Assembly: GCA_947457615.1 (NCBI GenBank)
Contig: CANGWK010000028.1
Span: 1 to 34,415 of the forward strand
Length of the DNA stretch: 34,415 bases
Source of the DNA: Flavobacteriaceae bacterium
Lineage (GTDB): Bacteria > Bacteroidota > Bacteroidia > Flavobacteriales > Flavobacteriaceae
Reading direction: 5' to 3'
A program made the translations under genes and the position numbers. Numbering within the stretch: position 1 is the first letter of the stretch; every line of letters begins with the position of its first letter. Shown piece after piece: positions 22,668-33,300 of the stretch. The notes under the pieces were generated by a model. That model had not been told where the DNA came from, made no database searches, and worked only from the letters and a program-made list of their open reading frames with translations.

Positions 22668-24788
22668 ATGATTACAGAAAACAATTATAGATATATTGAT
22701 CGAGAAAAAAGTTGGTTAGCATTTAATGCTAGAGTTTTACAAGAGGCCGCAGATGAATCAGTACCACTTTTAGATAGACTTCGATTTTTAGGAATTTTTT
22801 CGAATAATTTAGATGAGTTTTTTAGAGTTCGTTTTGCAGCCATTCGCCGATTAAGTTTATCCGGAAAAACTGGAGAAAAAATTCTTGGCGGTATTAGTGC
22901 CCAACAATTAGTAAAAGATATTACAACAATTGTAATTCAACAACAATCGGAAAGCCTACGAGTACTAAGTATTATTGAAAAACAGCTAGAAAAGGAGAAC
23001 ATTTTTATTGTTAATGAGAGTCAATTATGTCAAGAACATCAAGAGTTCGTTCATGATCTTTTTATAGAAAAAGTAAGCCCTGAACTTGTTACCATTATCT
23101 TGAATGACTTAGCAGTATTTCCTTTGTTAAAAGATACTGCAGGATATTTGGCTATAAAATTAGTAATGAAAACCGATGAAAGGCCTAGAGTTTTAGGGTT
23201 AGTAAAACCAAAAAACGAGATTCGTTATGCTATAATTGAAATCCCTAAAAACATTAATAGAATTGTAGTTCTTCCATCTATTGGAGAAAAGCAATATATT
23301 ATGTTGTTGGACGACGTTATTCGTTATAATTTAAGCAGTATTTTTAATATCTTCGACTACGAAAGTATTTCGGCTCACATGATAAAAATTACTCGAGATG
23401 CCCAATTGGATATTGATAGTGATATGAGTAAGAGTATGTTGCAAAAGATTGCTACATCTGTAAAAGATAGAAGAATAGGGGAGCCAGTTCGTTTTGTTTA
23501 TGATAAAACTATCGATAAAGACACTTTAGCTTTTTTCCTAAATCGAATGAAAATTGAATCTACAGATAGTATTATTCCAGGAGGCCGTTACCATAATCGT
23601 AGGGATTATATGAGTTTTCCTAATTTAGGAAGATTTGATTTATTATACCAGCAAAAAAAGCCATTGGATGTTGTAGGTTTATCTTTTGAAGGAAGTATTT
23701 TACAAAAAATTGCTCAAAAAGATTATCTAATTTGCGCACCTTATCAATCTTTTTCTTACGTTATAAAATTTTTGCGAGAAGCAGCACTTGATCCAAAAGT
23801 AGCATCTATTAAAATTACATTATATCGTTTAGCAAAAAATTCACAAATTATTAGTTCTTTGATAAATGCTGCAAAGAATGGAAAAAGAGTAGTTGTTCAA
23901 ATAGAACTTCAAGCTCGTTTTGATGAGGCCAGTAATATTTCTTATGCTGAGCAAATGCAACAAGAAGGAATTGAACTAATTTTCGGAATAAAAGGACTAA
24001 AAGTACACAGTAAAATTTGTGTCGTTGAAAGATTAGAGGAAAACAAATTAATTCGCTATGGATTTATTTCTACAGGAAATTTCAATGAATCAACAGCCAA
24101 AGTTTACACCGATGTTACTTTACTTACTAGCCACCAACAAATATTGAAGGATGCTAATAAAATTTTTGAATTTTTTGACATCAATTATCGTTTGCACCGA
24201 TATAAACATTTAATTGTTTCACCACATTATTCTCGATCTAAAATATATAAACTTATTGATAGAGAAATTCATAATGCGGAGGCTGGTAGACCGGCTTACA
24301 TAAATTTAAAAATGAATAGTTTGTCTGATTTTGCTATGATTAACAAATTGTATGAAGCTAGTAATGCAGGAGTGAAAATGAAATTGCAAATTAGAGGTAT
24401 TTGTGCATTAATTCCTGGTGTGAAAGGAATGAGTGAAAATATTGAAGCAATAAGTATAGTAGATAATTTTCTAGAACATACCAGAGTTTTTATTTTTTGT
24501 AACGATGATAAACCCGCTGTGTATATTTCATCTGCCGATTTTATGACTAGAAACCTTGACGGAAGAGTAGAAGTCACTTGTCCTATTTATCAAGAAGACA
24601 TAAAAGAACAGATAATTGATACTTTTGAAGTTGGTTGGAAAGGAAATGTAAAAGCACGATTCCATTCGGAAAAATTGGATAATAAATACCGTATTCGAAA
24701 AGACAACGAGCCCGTTTTTAGAGCTCAGCAAGAAACTTACAATTATTACAATGACCTGCAGGAAACGTCTGAGGAGAATATGTTTTAA
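22668..24788 (+). CDS. ppk1: Polyphosphate kinase 1
   Basis: A 706-residue enzyme that reversibly polymerises the gamma phosphate of ATP into polyphosphate. The N domain has YIDREKSWLAFNARVLQEA and NNLDEFFRVR. The phospholipase-D-like C-terminal half has the autophosphorylated His447 in LKVHSKICVVE and STGNFNESTAKVYTD close by, and a C-terminal EVTCPIYQEDIKEQI. Length is close to E. coli PPK (688). It is followed by ppx 26 bases downstream, so synthesis and breakdown are coexpressed. Confidence 0.97.
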   Translation: MITENNYRYIDREKSWLAFNARVLQEAADESVPLLDRLRFLGIFSNNLDEFFRVRFAAIRRLSLSGKTGEKILGGISAQQLVKDITTIVIQQQSESLRVLSIIEKQLEKENIFIVNESQLCQEHQEFVHDLFIEKVSPELVTIILNDLAVFPLLKDTAGYLAIKLVMKTDERPRVLGLVKPKNEIRYAIIEIPKNINRIVVLPSIGEKQYIMLLDDVIRYNLSSIFNIFDYESISAHMIKITRDAQLDIDSDMSKSMLQKIATSVKDRRIGEPVRFVYDKTIDKDTLAFFLNRMKIESTDSIIPGGRYHNRRDYMSFPNLGRFDLLYQQKKPLDVVGLSFEGSILQKIAQKDYLICAPYQSFSYVIKFLREAALDPKVASIKITLYRLAKNSQIISSLINAAKNGKRVVVQIELQARFDEASNISYAEQMQQEGIELIFGIKGLKVHSKICVVERLEENKLIRYGFISTGNFNESTAKVYTDVTLLTSHQQILKDANKIFEFFDINYRLHRYKHLIVSPHYSRSKIYKLIDREIHNAEAGRPAYINLKMNSLSDFAMINKLYEASNAGVKMKLQIRGICALIPGVKGMSENIEAISIVDNFLEHTRVFIFCNDDKPAVYISSADFMTRNLDGRVEVTCPIYQEDIKEQIIDTFEVGWKGNVKARFHSEKLDNKYRIRKDNEPVFRAQQETYNYYNDLQETSEENMF

Positions 24789-24814
24789 CAACCTAATTAA
24801 GTGCCAAAAATTAA

Positions 24815-25705
24815 ATGATTTCAATAAAAAAATATGCAGCAATTGATATTGGATCCAACGCCATGCGATTGTTAATTACAAATGTAGTAGAACAAAACGG
24901 TAAAGAAACACAATTTAATAAATCATCATTTATTAGAGTTCCCATAAGGTTAGGTCAGGACGCTTTTACTGTTGGAGAAATCACAACTGAAAATATTGAT
25001 AGAATGGTGGATGCAATGGATGCTTTTCGACTATTAATGAAAGTATATAAGGTAGATAAATACAAAGCCTGCGCGACATCTGCTATGAGAGAAGCATATA
25101 ACGGAAAGGAAGTAGTTGCTGTTATTTTAGAAAAATCTAAAATTGAAATAGAAATTATTGATGGAAAGCAAGAGGCAGCAATAATTGCATCTTCGGATTT
25201 ACATAATTTTATAGCTACTGATAAAACTTATTTGTTTGTTGACGTTGGTGGCGGAAGCAGCGAATTTTCACTTTTTTCAGATGGTAAAATGGTAGCTTCT
25301 AAATCATTCAAAAACGGAACAGTTAGATTGTTAAACGATATGGTAAACGATGTGGTTTGGAAAGAAATTGAAAAATGGATCACTACTAACTGCGAACCGT
25401 ATGATAACATTACCTTAATTGGTTCGGGCGGAAATATCAATAAATTATTTAAACTTTCTGGAAAACGACAAGATAAGCCTTTGTCATTTTTATATTTAAA
25501 CGCGCAATACCAGTATTTAAATTCTTTGACATACGAACAGCGAATTGCAGAACTTGGATTGAATACTGACCGTGCCGACGTTATTATTCCGGCCACTAGA
25601 ATTTATCTAAATGCTATGAAATGGAGTGGTGCCCGACAAATTTATGTTCCTAAAATTGGACTATCCGATGGTATAGTTAAAGCCATGTATTATGGAAATA
25701 TTTAA
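24815..25705 (+). CDS. ppx: Exopolyphosphatase, Ppx/GppA family
   Basis: A 296-residue phosphatase of the ASKHA fold. The phosphate-1 loop AAIDIGSNAMRLLI is at 8-21 and the second loop FVDVGGGSSEFS at about 141-152, with SAMREAYN as another family segment. It has only the catalytic half; the C-terminal HD-like domain of E. coli Ppx is absent, as in other short bacterial forms. It would degrade polyphosphate or (p)ppGpp-type substrates, and the location after ppk1 favours polyphosphate. Confidence 0.93.
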   Translation: MISIKKYAAIDIGSNAMRLLITNVVEQNGKETQFNKSSFIRVPIRLGQDAFTVGEITTENIDRMVDAMDAFRLLMKVYKVDKYKACATSAMREAYNGKEVVAVILEKSKIEIEIIDGKQEAAIIASSDLHNFIATDKTYLFVDVGGGSSEFSLFSDGKMVASKSFKNGTVRLLNDMVNDVVWKEIEKWITTNCEPYDNITLIGSGGNINKLFKLSGKRQDKPLSFLYLNAQYQYLNSLTYEQRIAELGLNTDRADVIIPATRIYLNAMKWSGARQIYVPKIGLSDGIVKAMYYGNI

Positions 25706-25730
25706 ATCTTTTTACCCAAATAAATTAAAC

Positions 25731-26729
25731 ATGAAAAAAATAATTATTTTTTTTGCTTTTCTTTGTTTTGTCTCTTGTAAGCAAAATGAAAAATCTTCCA
25801 CTTATTTCCAGTCTCAAGAAACCGGAATACAAAATGGAGGTGTGAAAATTATTGCAATTCAAACGCCAAAAGGTAAATTCAATGTTTGGACTAAGCGTTT
25901 TGGAAATAATCCTAAAATAAAAGTGCTTTTACTTAATGGAGGTCCAGGATTGTCTCACGAATATTTTGAATGTATGGAAAGTTTTCTTCCAAAAGAAGGA
26001 ATTGAATTTATCTATTACGACCAATTAGGAACTGGATTTTCAGATAATCCTAACGATACAACAATGTGGGATTTGCCTCGATATGTTGAAGAAGTGGAGC
26101 AAGTTCGAGTTGCATTAAATCTAAATAAAGATAATTTTTACCTGTTGGGGCATTCCTGGGGTGGGATTTTAGCAATGCAATATGCTTTGAAATATCAAAA
26201 TAATTTAAAAGGAATAGTAGTTTCGAATATGATGGCAAGTTGTCCTAAATATGGAGAGTATTCTAAAGTATTAGAAAAACAAATGAATCCAGAAGTTTTA
26301 AAAACTATTAAAGATTTGGAAGCAAAAAAAGATTATGCAAATCCTAAATATATGGGTTTATTGATGGATAATTTTTATAACCAACACATTCTAAGAAAAC
26401 CGGTTCCCGAATGGCCTGAACCTGTAACTAGATCTTCTGGAAGAATGAATCAATCCCTTTATATTACTATGCAAGGACCAAGTGAACTAGGACTTTCAGG
26501 CAAACTTACTGATTGGGATGTTTCTAAAGAATTAAAAAATATTACAGTTCCCACTTTAGTTATCGGAGGAAAATACGACACAATGAATCCGGAATATATG
26601 AAATGGATGGCCACTCAATTTCCAAAAGGAACTTATTTATATTGTGCCAATGGAAGTCACATGAGTATGTATGACGACCAACAAACATACATGAATGGAT
26701 TAATTGATTTCTTGAAAAAAGAAAATTAA
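25731..26729 (+). CDS. Proline iminopeptidase-like alpha/beta hydrolase, lipoprotein
   Basis: A 332-residue S33-type peptidase. Residues 1-15 are a signal peptide with lipobox FVSC (Cys16), so it is exported and lipid-anchored. NGGPG (69-73) forms the oxyanion site, GHSWGG (140-145) holds nucleophile Ser142, and the triad is completed by Asp283 (GGKYDTMNP) and His310 (NGSHMS). It would remove N-terminal proline or similar residues from peptides. ATG 25731 is chosen because the upstream ATG at 25692 overlaps ppx and hides the signal peptide. It is the last gene of the pdxH operon and is followed by a terminator. Confidence 0.9.
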   Translation: MKKIIIFFAFLCFVSCKQNEKSSTYFQSQETGIQNGGVKIIAIQTPKGKFNVWTKRFGNNPKIKVLLLNGGPGLSHEYFECMESFLPKEGIEFIYYDQLGTGFSDNPNDTTMWDLPRYVEEVEQVRVALNLNKDNFYLLGHSWGGILAMQYALKYQNNLKGIVVSNMMASCPKYGEYSKVLEKQMNPEVLKTIKDLEAKKDYANPKYMGLLMDNFYNQHILRKPVPEWPEPVTRSSGRMNQSLYITMQGPSELGLSGKLTDWDVSKELKNITVPTLVIGGKYDTMNPEYMKWMATQFPKGTYLYCANGSHMSMYDDQQTYMNGLIDFLKKEN

Positions 26730-26746
26730 TCCCATCGAATACTTTA

Positions 26747-26781
26747 TCATTGGTGGAAAATAAAAATTTTTCTACCAATGA
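26747..26781. terminator. Bidirectional terminator
   Basis: TCATTGGT (26747-26754) pairs with ACCAATGA (26774-26781), extended inwards by a wobble and GAAAA/TTTTC. It lies between convergent genes and ends 4 bases before the lgt stop codon. Confidence 0.78.
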
Positions 26782-26785
26782 TTAT

Positions 26786-27697
26786 TTACTTAGCTTCAAT
26801 TGATTTTTTTGCAGTTAAAAAAAAGTACAAACCAATTAGAATAAATGGTATGCTAAGCCATTGCCCTGTTGAGAAAACTGTAGAATCTCCGAACCCTCCT
26901 TGACTTTCTTTTACATATTCAACTATAAAACGTATTGTCCATAATAATATTAAAAATAGACCAAAAAGAAGTCCTTGTTTTCCGCCTGTTTTGGTTTTCC
27001 AATATAGGAATAAAAGCAAGAAAAATACAAATATATAACTAAAGGATTCGTACAATTGTGCAGGATGTTTTAGAGGCACTTGCATCAATAAACTACTGAA
27101 TTGGGGGTCAGTAGCAATGGCACTATATGCGGCATCCGGATCGCTTATATTGGTTTTATTTACAGCATCTTGCGGACTGAAATAGTCTCGAATGAATTTA
27201 ATTCCGAATGCAGTATTGTTAGTTACCTTCCCTACAATTTCTGAATTAAAAAAGTTACCAATTCTAACGAATATAGCTCCGCAAGCAACCGAAATAACTA
27301 CTCTATCTAAAACCCATAAAATAGGACGTTTTATAATTTTTTTACTGTAAAAATACATTACAATAATTATTGAAATTGCTGCACCATGGCTTGCTAATCC
27401 TGCAAAACCGGTGAATTTAAATTCTGGTTCGAATTTAAAAGGCAATACTATTTCAAGTAAATGGTTTCGGAAATATTCCCAATCGTAGAAAAAAACATGT
27501 CCTAATCTTGCTCCTAAAAGCGTTGCAACAACTGTCCAAACAAATAAGGTGTCTAATTTATCTAAGGATTCTTTTTCATTTAAAAAAATCTTTTTCATTA
27601 TGTACCAACCTAAACCGAATGCAATTACAAACATTAAGCTATAGAATCTTATAAATAATGGACCTAAATGTATTCCTTCTGATGGATTCCAAATCAT
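26786..27697 (-). CDS. lgt: Prolipoprotein diacylglyceryl transferase
   Basis: A 303-residue inner-membrane enzyme, with about seven helices, that transfers diacylglycerol to the lipobox Cys of prolipoproteins. FVRIGNFFNSEIVG is the Lgt signature and contains the key Arg, and LASHGAAISIIIV holds the conserved His. HPAQLYESF is present near the C-terminal half. I chose the ATG at 27697 (MIWNPSEGIHLGPLFIRFY) over an in-frame upstream start at 27727, matching homologues. A loop of about 35 residues (ISDPDAAYSAIATDPQF) sits between the signature and HPAQLYE. Last gene of the folE operon. The three lipoproteins in this window would be its substrates. Confidence 0.95.
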   Translation of the reverse strand: MIWNPSEGIHLGPLFIRFYSLMFVIAFGLGWYIMKKIFLNEKESLDKLDTLFVWTVVATLLGARLGHVFFYDWEYFRNHLLEIVLPFKFEPEFKFTGFAGLASHGAAISIIIVMYFYSKKIIKRPILWVLDRVVISVACGAIFVRIGNFFNSEIVGKVTNNTAFGIKFIRDYFSPQDAVNKTNISDPDAAYSAIATDPQFSSLLMQVPLKHPAQLYESFSYIFVFFLLLFLYWKTKTGGKQGLLFGLFLILLWTIRFIVEYVKESQGGFGDSTVFSTGQWLSIPFILIGLYFFLTAKKSIEAK

Positions 27698-27765
27698 GGC
27701 AAGTGTTTTTATTTTGATAATTTTCAAAAATAGTAATAAAAATTTCTTACTATTTTAATATAATG

Positions 27766-28017
27766 TTATTTATGATTGCATTTTTTTGGAGGTACCGGAT
27801 CATATCCTGTTTTTCCCCATGGATTGCAACTTAATATTCGTTTTATTCCTAAATAGCAACCTATAAATAAACCATGACTTTTTAGTGCTTCTAAAAAATA
27901 AGCGGAGCAGGATGGTTCGTATCGGCAAGTAGCAGGCGTAAAGGGTGAAATGGCAACACGGTAAAAATAAATAAGGCCTATAAAAGGAGAAATTAGTATA
28001 TCTTTTAGCGTTTTCAT
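27766..28017 (-). CDS. yidD: Membrane protein insertion efficiency factor YidD
   Basis: An 83-residue membrane-associated protein that assists YidC-dependent insertion. The core PFTPATCRYEPSCSAYFLEALKSHG and LSCNPWGKTGYDPVP are unmistakable. Length is typical. It starts 5 bases after cysS and precedes lgt. It is more often found near rpmH and yidC, so the position between cysS and lgt is a lineage-specific arrangement. Confidence 0.95.
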   Translation of the reverse strand: MKTLKDILISPFIGLIYFYRVAISPFTPATCRYEPSCSAYFLEALKSHGLFIGCYLGIKRILSCNPWGKTGYDPVPPKKCNHK

Positions 28018-28022
28018 ATTTG

Positions 28023-29504
28023 TTAGAACGTAAATGATGTTCCTTCTTTTCCGTCTTTTAACTGAATATCTAAAGCCAAAAGTTTATCTCTTATTTCATC
28101 AGAAAGTGCCCAGTTTTTATTTTCGCGTGCTGCTTTTCGCATTTCGATAAGCATTTCAATTACACCTTCTAATTTATTAGTAGTATTGTTAGATGCTTTC
28201 TCATTTTTAATTCCAAGAACATCAAAGGTGAAAACTTCTAGTGTATTTTTTAATTCGTTTAAATCGGTTGGGGTAATGGTTTCTCTTTTATCGTTCAACA
28301 CATTTACCAATCGGATGCCTTCAAAAAGATGTGCAATTAAGATTGGAGTATTAAAATCATCGTTCATTGCATCGTAGCAATTTTGTTTCCAAGATAAAAT
28401 ATCCACAGAAGAACTAGGGCTAGTTTCAATTTCAGAACAAAGATGAATTCCTTCCATTAATCTAGTAAATCCTTTTTCACTAGCAATCATCGCTTCGTTA
28501 GAAATGTCTAAAACACTACGATAATGTGCTTGAAGAAAGCAAAAACGGACAATATTAGAATGGAACTCTTTTTCAAAAAAAGTAGTTCCTCCATTTATCA
28601 ATTCCATAGGAAGGATATAGTTACCAGTAGATTTGCTCATTCGCAATCCGTTCATTGTAAGCATGTTGGTATGCATCCAATAATTGACAGGTGTAGTTCC
28701 GTTACAAGCTTTACCCTGAGCTATTTCACATTCATGGTGTGGAAATTTTAAATCCATCCCGCCGCCATGTATGTCAAATTTTTCCCCCAAATATTTGGTG
28801 CTCATTGCGGTACACTCCAAATGCCAGCCAGGGAATCCTTCTCCCCAGGGCGAGTTCCATCTCATGATATGTGCTGGAGATGCTTTTTTCCAAAGTGCAA
28901 AATCTTGCGGATTTTTTTTCTCGTTTTGACCATCTAAATCTCGAGTATTGGATAGTAATTCGTCAACATTTCGGTTGTTTAATTCGCCATAATTCAACCC
29001 TCTTTTATTGTATTCTAAAACATCAAAGTAAACAGATCCTTGACTTTCGTAGGCAAATCCATCTTTAATTAATTTTTCTGTAAGTTCTATTTGTTCAACA
29101 ATATGTCCAGTAGCAGTTGGTTCAATTGTAGGAGGTAAAAAATTAAAAAAATCTAAAACTCTATGAAAATCTACTGTATATTTTTGAACCACTTCCATTG
29201 GTTCTAACTTTTCAAGTCGAGATTGTTTTACAAAACGGTCATTATTTATATCGCCATCATCAGTCAAATGTCCGGCATCAGTTATGTTTCTTACATAACG
29301 AACTTTATATTCTAAATGTTTTAGGAATCTAAAAATCACATCAAAGCTCATAAATGTCCTTACATTTCCTAAATGTACATTGCTATAAACTGTAGGTCCA
29401 CAAACATACATACCTACATTGCCTTCATTAATAGGGTTGAAGATTTCCTTCTCCCCTGAAAGGGTATTGTAAATTTTAACTGTTTGTTTTTTGTAAAGTG
29501 GCAT
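28023..29504 (-). CDS. cysS: Cysteinyl-tRNA synthetase
   Basis: A 493-residue class I synthetase. [15 protein letters not shown] at 35-49 holds the HIGH motif as HLGN (44-47), a form I recall in other Bacteroidetes enzymes; the KMSKS motif is RMSKS (288-292). Zinc ligands for Cys recognition are Cys35, Cys231, His256 and Glu260, with the spacing of the E. coli enzyme. The anticodon and C-terminal parts follow with [20 protein letters not shown]. Overlap-tight arrangement with yidD suggests cotranscription; folE lies 47 bases upstream. Confidence 0.96.
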   Translation of the reverse strand: MPLYKKQTVKIYNTLSGEKEIFNPINEGNVGMYVCGPTVYSNVHLGNVRTFMSFDVIFRFLKHLEYKVRYVRNITDAGHLTDDGDINNDRFVKQSRLEKLEPMEVVQKYTVDFHRVLDFFNFLPPTIEPTATGHIVEQIELTEKLIKDGFAYESQGSVYFDVLEYNKRGLNYGELNNRNVDELLSNTRDLDGQNEKKNPQDFALWKKASPAHIMRWNSPWGEGFPGWHLECTAMSTKYLGEKFDIHGGGMDLKFPHHECEIAQGKACNGTTPVNYWMHTNMLTMNGLRMSKSTGNYILPMELINGGTTFFEKEFHSNIVRFCFLQAHYRSVLDISNEAMIASEKGFTRLMEGIHLCSEIETSPSSSVDILSWKQNCYDAMNDDFNTPILIAHLFEGIRLVNVLNDKRETITPTDLNELKNTLEVFTFDVLGIKNEKASNNTTNKLEGVIEMLIEMRKAARENKNWALSDEIRDKLLALDIQLKDGKEGTSFTF

Positions 29505-29551
29505 AGTATTAAAGTTGAGAATGATTTTGTTGGCGACTAATTTTATTATCT

Positions 29552-30223
29552 TTAAAAAGAAGTTTCCAATTTAATGTAATCTAAAAATTCTCTTTTTGTA
29601 GATTCTTCTTTGAATTTTCCTCCAAATTCCGCAGTTACAGTACTACTTTCAATATCTCTAATACCCCGAGAATTCACACACAAATGTTTAGCGTCTATGA
29701 TGCATGCAACGTTATCGGTATTTAAAACTTTTTTTAGTTCTTTAACGATTTGTATAGTTAGTCGTTCTTGAACTTGTGGCCTTTTAGCAAAATAATCCAC
29801 AATTCGATTCATTTTAGATAAGCCTACAACAGTTCCGTTAGAAATATAAGCAATGTGTGCTCTTCCAACTATTGGAAGCAGGTGGTGTTCACAAGTAGAA
29901 TAAACAGTGATGTTTTTTTCTACTAACATTTCATTATATTTATATTTGTTTTCAAATGTAGAAGAACTAGGTTTTTTATTTGGATTTAACCCACCAAAAA
30001 TTTCTTTTACAAACATTTTAGCAACACGATCTGGAGTTTTTTTTAGACTATCGTCTGTTAAATCCATCCCTAGTGTTGTTAAGATATTTTCAACATTTTT
30101 TTTAATAATTTCAATCTTCTCTTCATCTGTTTTTTCAAATGCATCTTTTCTTAAAGGTGTTTGATCACTTGTTCCAATGTGGTTATTACCTATGTCGTCA
30201 TTATGTTCTTCGCGATTTGTCAT
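29552..30223 (-). CDS. folE: GTP cyclohydrolase I
   Basis: A 223-residue enzyme that makes dihydroneopterin triphosphate from GTP, the first step of folate synthesis. Zinc ligands are Cys111 and His114 (STCEHHLLP) and Cys182 (HLCVNSRG). [20 protein letters not shown] is the family signature and binds substrate. The N-terminal 35 residues are a polar lead. ATG 30223 is used: an earlier in-frame start at 30256 falls inside the promoter (30254-30261). First gene of the minus-strand folE-cysS-yidD-lgt operon. Confidence 0.96.
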   Translation of the reverse strand: MTNREEHNDDIGNNHIGTSDQTPLRKDAFEKTDEEKIEIIKKNVENILTTLGMDLTDDSLKKTPDRVAKMFVKEIFGGLNPNKKPSSSTFENKYKYNEMLVEKNITVYSTCEHHLLPIVGRAHIAYISNGTVVGLSKMNRIVDYFAKRPQVQERLTIQIVKELKKVLNTDNVACIIDAKHLCVNSRGIRDIESSTVTAEFGGKFKEESTKREFLDYIKLETSF

Positions 30224-30253
30224 TTTAAAGATAAATTTAGTAAAAATTATATG

Positions 30254-30287
30254 CAAAGATAAATATTAAAAAATTATTAAAGCACAA
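30254..30287 (-). promoter_or_regulatory. Promoter of folE operon
   Basis: On the minus strand: TTG (30285-30287), 23 bases, TATCTTTG (30254-30261). Both elements match the Bacteroidetes promoter, with the widest usual spacing. The start lies about 24 bases before the folE ATG. Confidence 0.65.
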
Positions 30288-30306
30288 GAATTATAATTTT
30301 TAAAAT

Positions 30307-30340
30307 TTGCAAATTTTATAATAAATTTAGGTTAAATTTG
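30307..30340 (+). promoter_or_regulatory. Promoter of the large adhesin gene
   Basis: TTG (30307-30309), 23 bases, TAAATTTG (30333-30340), a full match to TTG-N17-23-TAnnTTTG, 35 bases before the ATG at 30375. A second box-like TATATTTC starts at 30343. Divergent from the folE promoter. Confidence 0.5.
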
Positions 30341-30374
30341 TATATATTTCGCACTTCAAAAATTTTACACCATA

Positions 30375-33300
30375 ATGAAAAAAAATATATTATTTACATT
30401 GCTAAGTTTATTGTTTTTCAACAGTATAATTGCTAATAATTCATCTAGAAATAGGTGTTTTATTTTTGATATTGATTGTTCAAATGAAAGAAATTCTTTA
30501 AAAAGTGTAGTTTTTGATGGTACTGCTTTGCCACCATTGTCATTATCGTTAACTTATTCTGTCCATAACACATCATGTTCAAGTAGTACAGATGGTTCTA
30601 TTGTGGGATATGCTTCAGGAGGGACTGCACCTTATACCTATTCAATTTCAGGAATTGTTTTACCATCTAACACTAATGGTGTATTTAGTAATTTACCTGC
30701 AGGAACTTATTCTATTTCAGTTACCGATAGTGCATTAAATACATTAAGTCAAAACAATATTACTGTTGAAAATCCAGTAAATCCGTTAATAGTATCTTCC
30801 AATAATACTATTTGTAATGGAAGTCCAACGACGCTTTCGGTTAGTGGAAGCACTAATGCTTATTCTTGGGTTGCTTCTCCAACAGATCCTACTTTAACAG
30901 ATACAACTAGCGCTACACCAACTGTGAGTCCAAATGTTACAACAAATTATACAGTTACTTCTTCAATATCCACTATTAAAAACTTAGTGTATAATGGAGA
31001 TTTTAGTTCAGGTAATGTTGGTTTTGGAACAGATTATCAATATTTAACAGTTGCTCCTAATGTTGGAGCGCAAAAGGCATATGGTATAGTTTCCAATCCA
31101 AATACTTGGTTTTCACCTTTCAGCAATTGTCCAGATCACACTTCAGGCACAGGTAATATGTTGGTCATTGATGGATCTTCATCTAATGGAGGAAATGATA
31201 AATTCTGGAATCAAACTATTCCTACAATTGCTGGTCAAAATTATACTTTTAGCTATTGGGTTCAAACACTTACATCCTCTAGTCCAGCTTCTATTCAAGT
31301 TACTATCAATGGGGTTGCTCTAGGAATTCTTAATTTTGCGCCAAACGTTACTACTTGTGGTAACTGGACTGAATATACATTTATTTGGAGTTCTGGAGCG
31401 AGTACTTCAGCCCAAATTGAAATGTTCGATACAAATGTATCCGCATCAGGCAATGATTTTGCTATTGATGATATATCTTTTTCTACAAACACTACTTGTT
31501 CTTTTTCTAAAACAATAGGTATAAATGTAAATTCTCTAGTAATAGCCGTTCCTGCAAATCAAGTTGTTTGTAACGGAACATCAATATCATTATTAGAATT
31601 TACAAGTAATCAACCCGGCACTACTTTTTCTTGGACTAATAGCAATACATTACTTCCTATTGGAAGCTCAGGAGTTGGAAACATTACTAACTTGTTGGCA
31701 AATAACAATACTTCAAGTCCAATAGTTTCGAATATTACCGTAACAGGGTCTTTGAGTGGTTGTACCAACGATGTAAAACAGTTTGTTATAACAATAAATC
31801 CTACTCCTAAAGTAATAGTTAATAGTGTTCAAAAATGTACAGGTGATTTAACACCAGCAGTAATTACTGCTACACCAGCGTTTCCAGGAATTTATAGTTA
31901 TGCATGGACAGTGCCAGCTACAGTGGCTCCTCCGGGAAATGTTCCAAGTATATCTAGTACAACTGTCGCTGGTAATTATTCGGTAGTGATAACGAATACT
32001 TCAACAGGTTGTGTGAGCGCTCCAGCAACAGGTACTTTACAATATTTGATTAATTGTTGTCCAAGCGATATTGTAGTTCCTTTTCCAGAAACTTTATGTA
32101 ATAATACGAGTTGCACTACATTAACTGCTTCTTATATTGATGTCAGGAATACCAATACTTATTCTGTGAGCTCCATCCCTTATGTGCCTGCAGTTCCATC
32201 TGGAAGTTCAATTGGTACTCCATTATGTACAATAGACGATGCTTTTTCAGACCCTCAAACATTACCTTTTAAGTTTAGTTTTTTTGGATCTTGTTACGAT
32301 AAATTTCAAGTTGGCACTAATACTTTTTTAACCTTTAACGCTACTCACGGTTTATGTAGTGGAAGCGGAATTAATGCAAGTGGCTATGTTATTCCAGCAG
32401 GACAAACTATTCCAAGTACTGCTATGAATGCACTTTGGCGTAATTCAATTTATTTTCCAATGCAGGATACCAATCCAAATGTTCCATCTACTCCTTCAGT
32501 ATCCATCACTTATATAGTTGATGGTCTTGCGCCTTGCAGAAGAGCAATAATTAATGTAAAAAATATGCCTTTATTTTCTTGTGGTACTGCCCAAGGATTG
32601 CAAGAAAGCCAATTAGTATTATACGAGGGTACTAATATTATTGATATTTACGTAAAGAAAAGATCCGTTTGTTCAACATGGAATAATGGAAGTGGTGTGA
32701 TTGGAATTCAAAATGCAACAGCTACAGTTGCTTTCACTCCGCCTTTAAGAAATACAGGTACTTGGACTGCTACAGATGAAGCCTGGCGTTTTACTCCTGC
32801 AGGACCTTCCTTAACAACATTTCAATGGTTAGATTCTACTGGCGCAACTGTTGGTACTACTCCCTCAATTTCAGTATGTCCAAATGCAACAACAACTTAT
32901 ACTGCTCAAGTTAAATATAATAATACATGTACACCATTATTACCTGTTAGAACAATAACAAAGCCTGTTACTGTTGAAGTAAATCCTGATGATACTTTAT
33001 CACCAATTGATATTGTACAATGTGCCTCTGCTAATTTATTTGATTTAACATCTAATGAAGCTATAGCTTTAGCTAATGTAATACCCGGAGATTATACAGT
33101 TTCTTATCATACTTCACTAGAAGACGCTCAAAATATTGCAAATCCTATTGTTGATATTATAAATTACTCTATACCTAGTGGGTCTAGCCAAACGATTTTC
33201 ATGAGTATGCAAAGTAATAATAATATTTGTGTACGAGTAAAACCATTTAATTTAATTTTAAATCCAATTCCTCTAGCACCTATAGTAGCGCCAGTAACTT

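Noticed and set aside
24296..24842. Minus-strand frames opposite the end of ppk1
   Set aside because: They overlap conserved PPK1 sequence and have no recognisable domains.
28023..29504. HLGN instead of HIGH in cysteinyl-tRNA synthetase as a sign of an inactive enzyme
   Set aside because: All zinc ligands and the KMSKS-type motif are intact, and I recall the same variant in other Bacteroidetes.
31295..31518. Small frames on both strands at 31.3-31.5 kb
   Set aside because: Translation of the plus strand from 30375 stays open across this region in another frame, with domain structure, so these are shadows.
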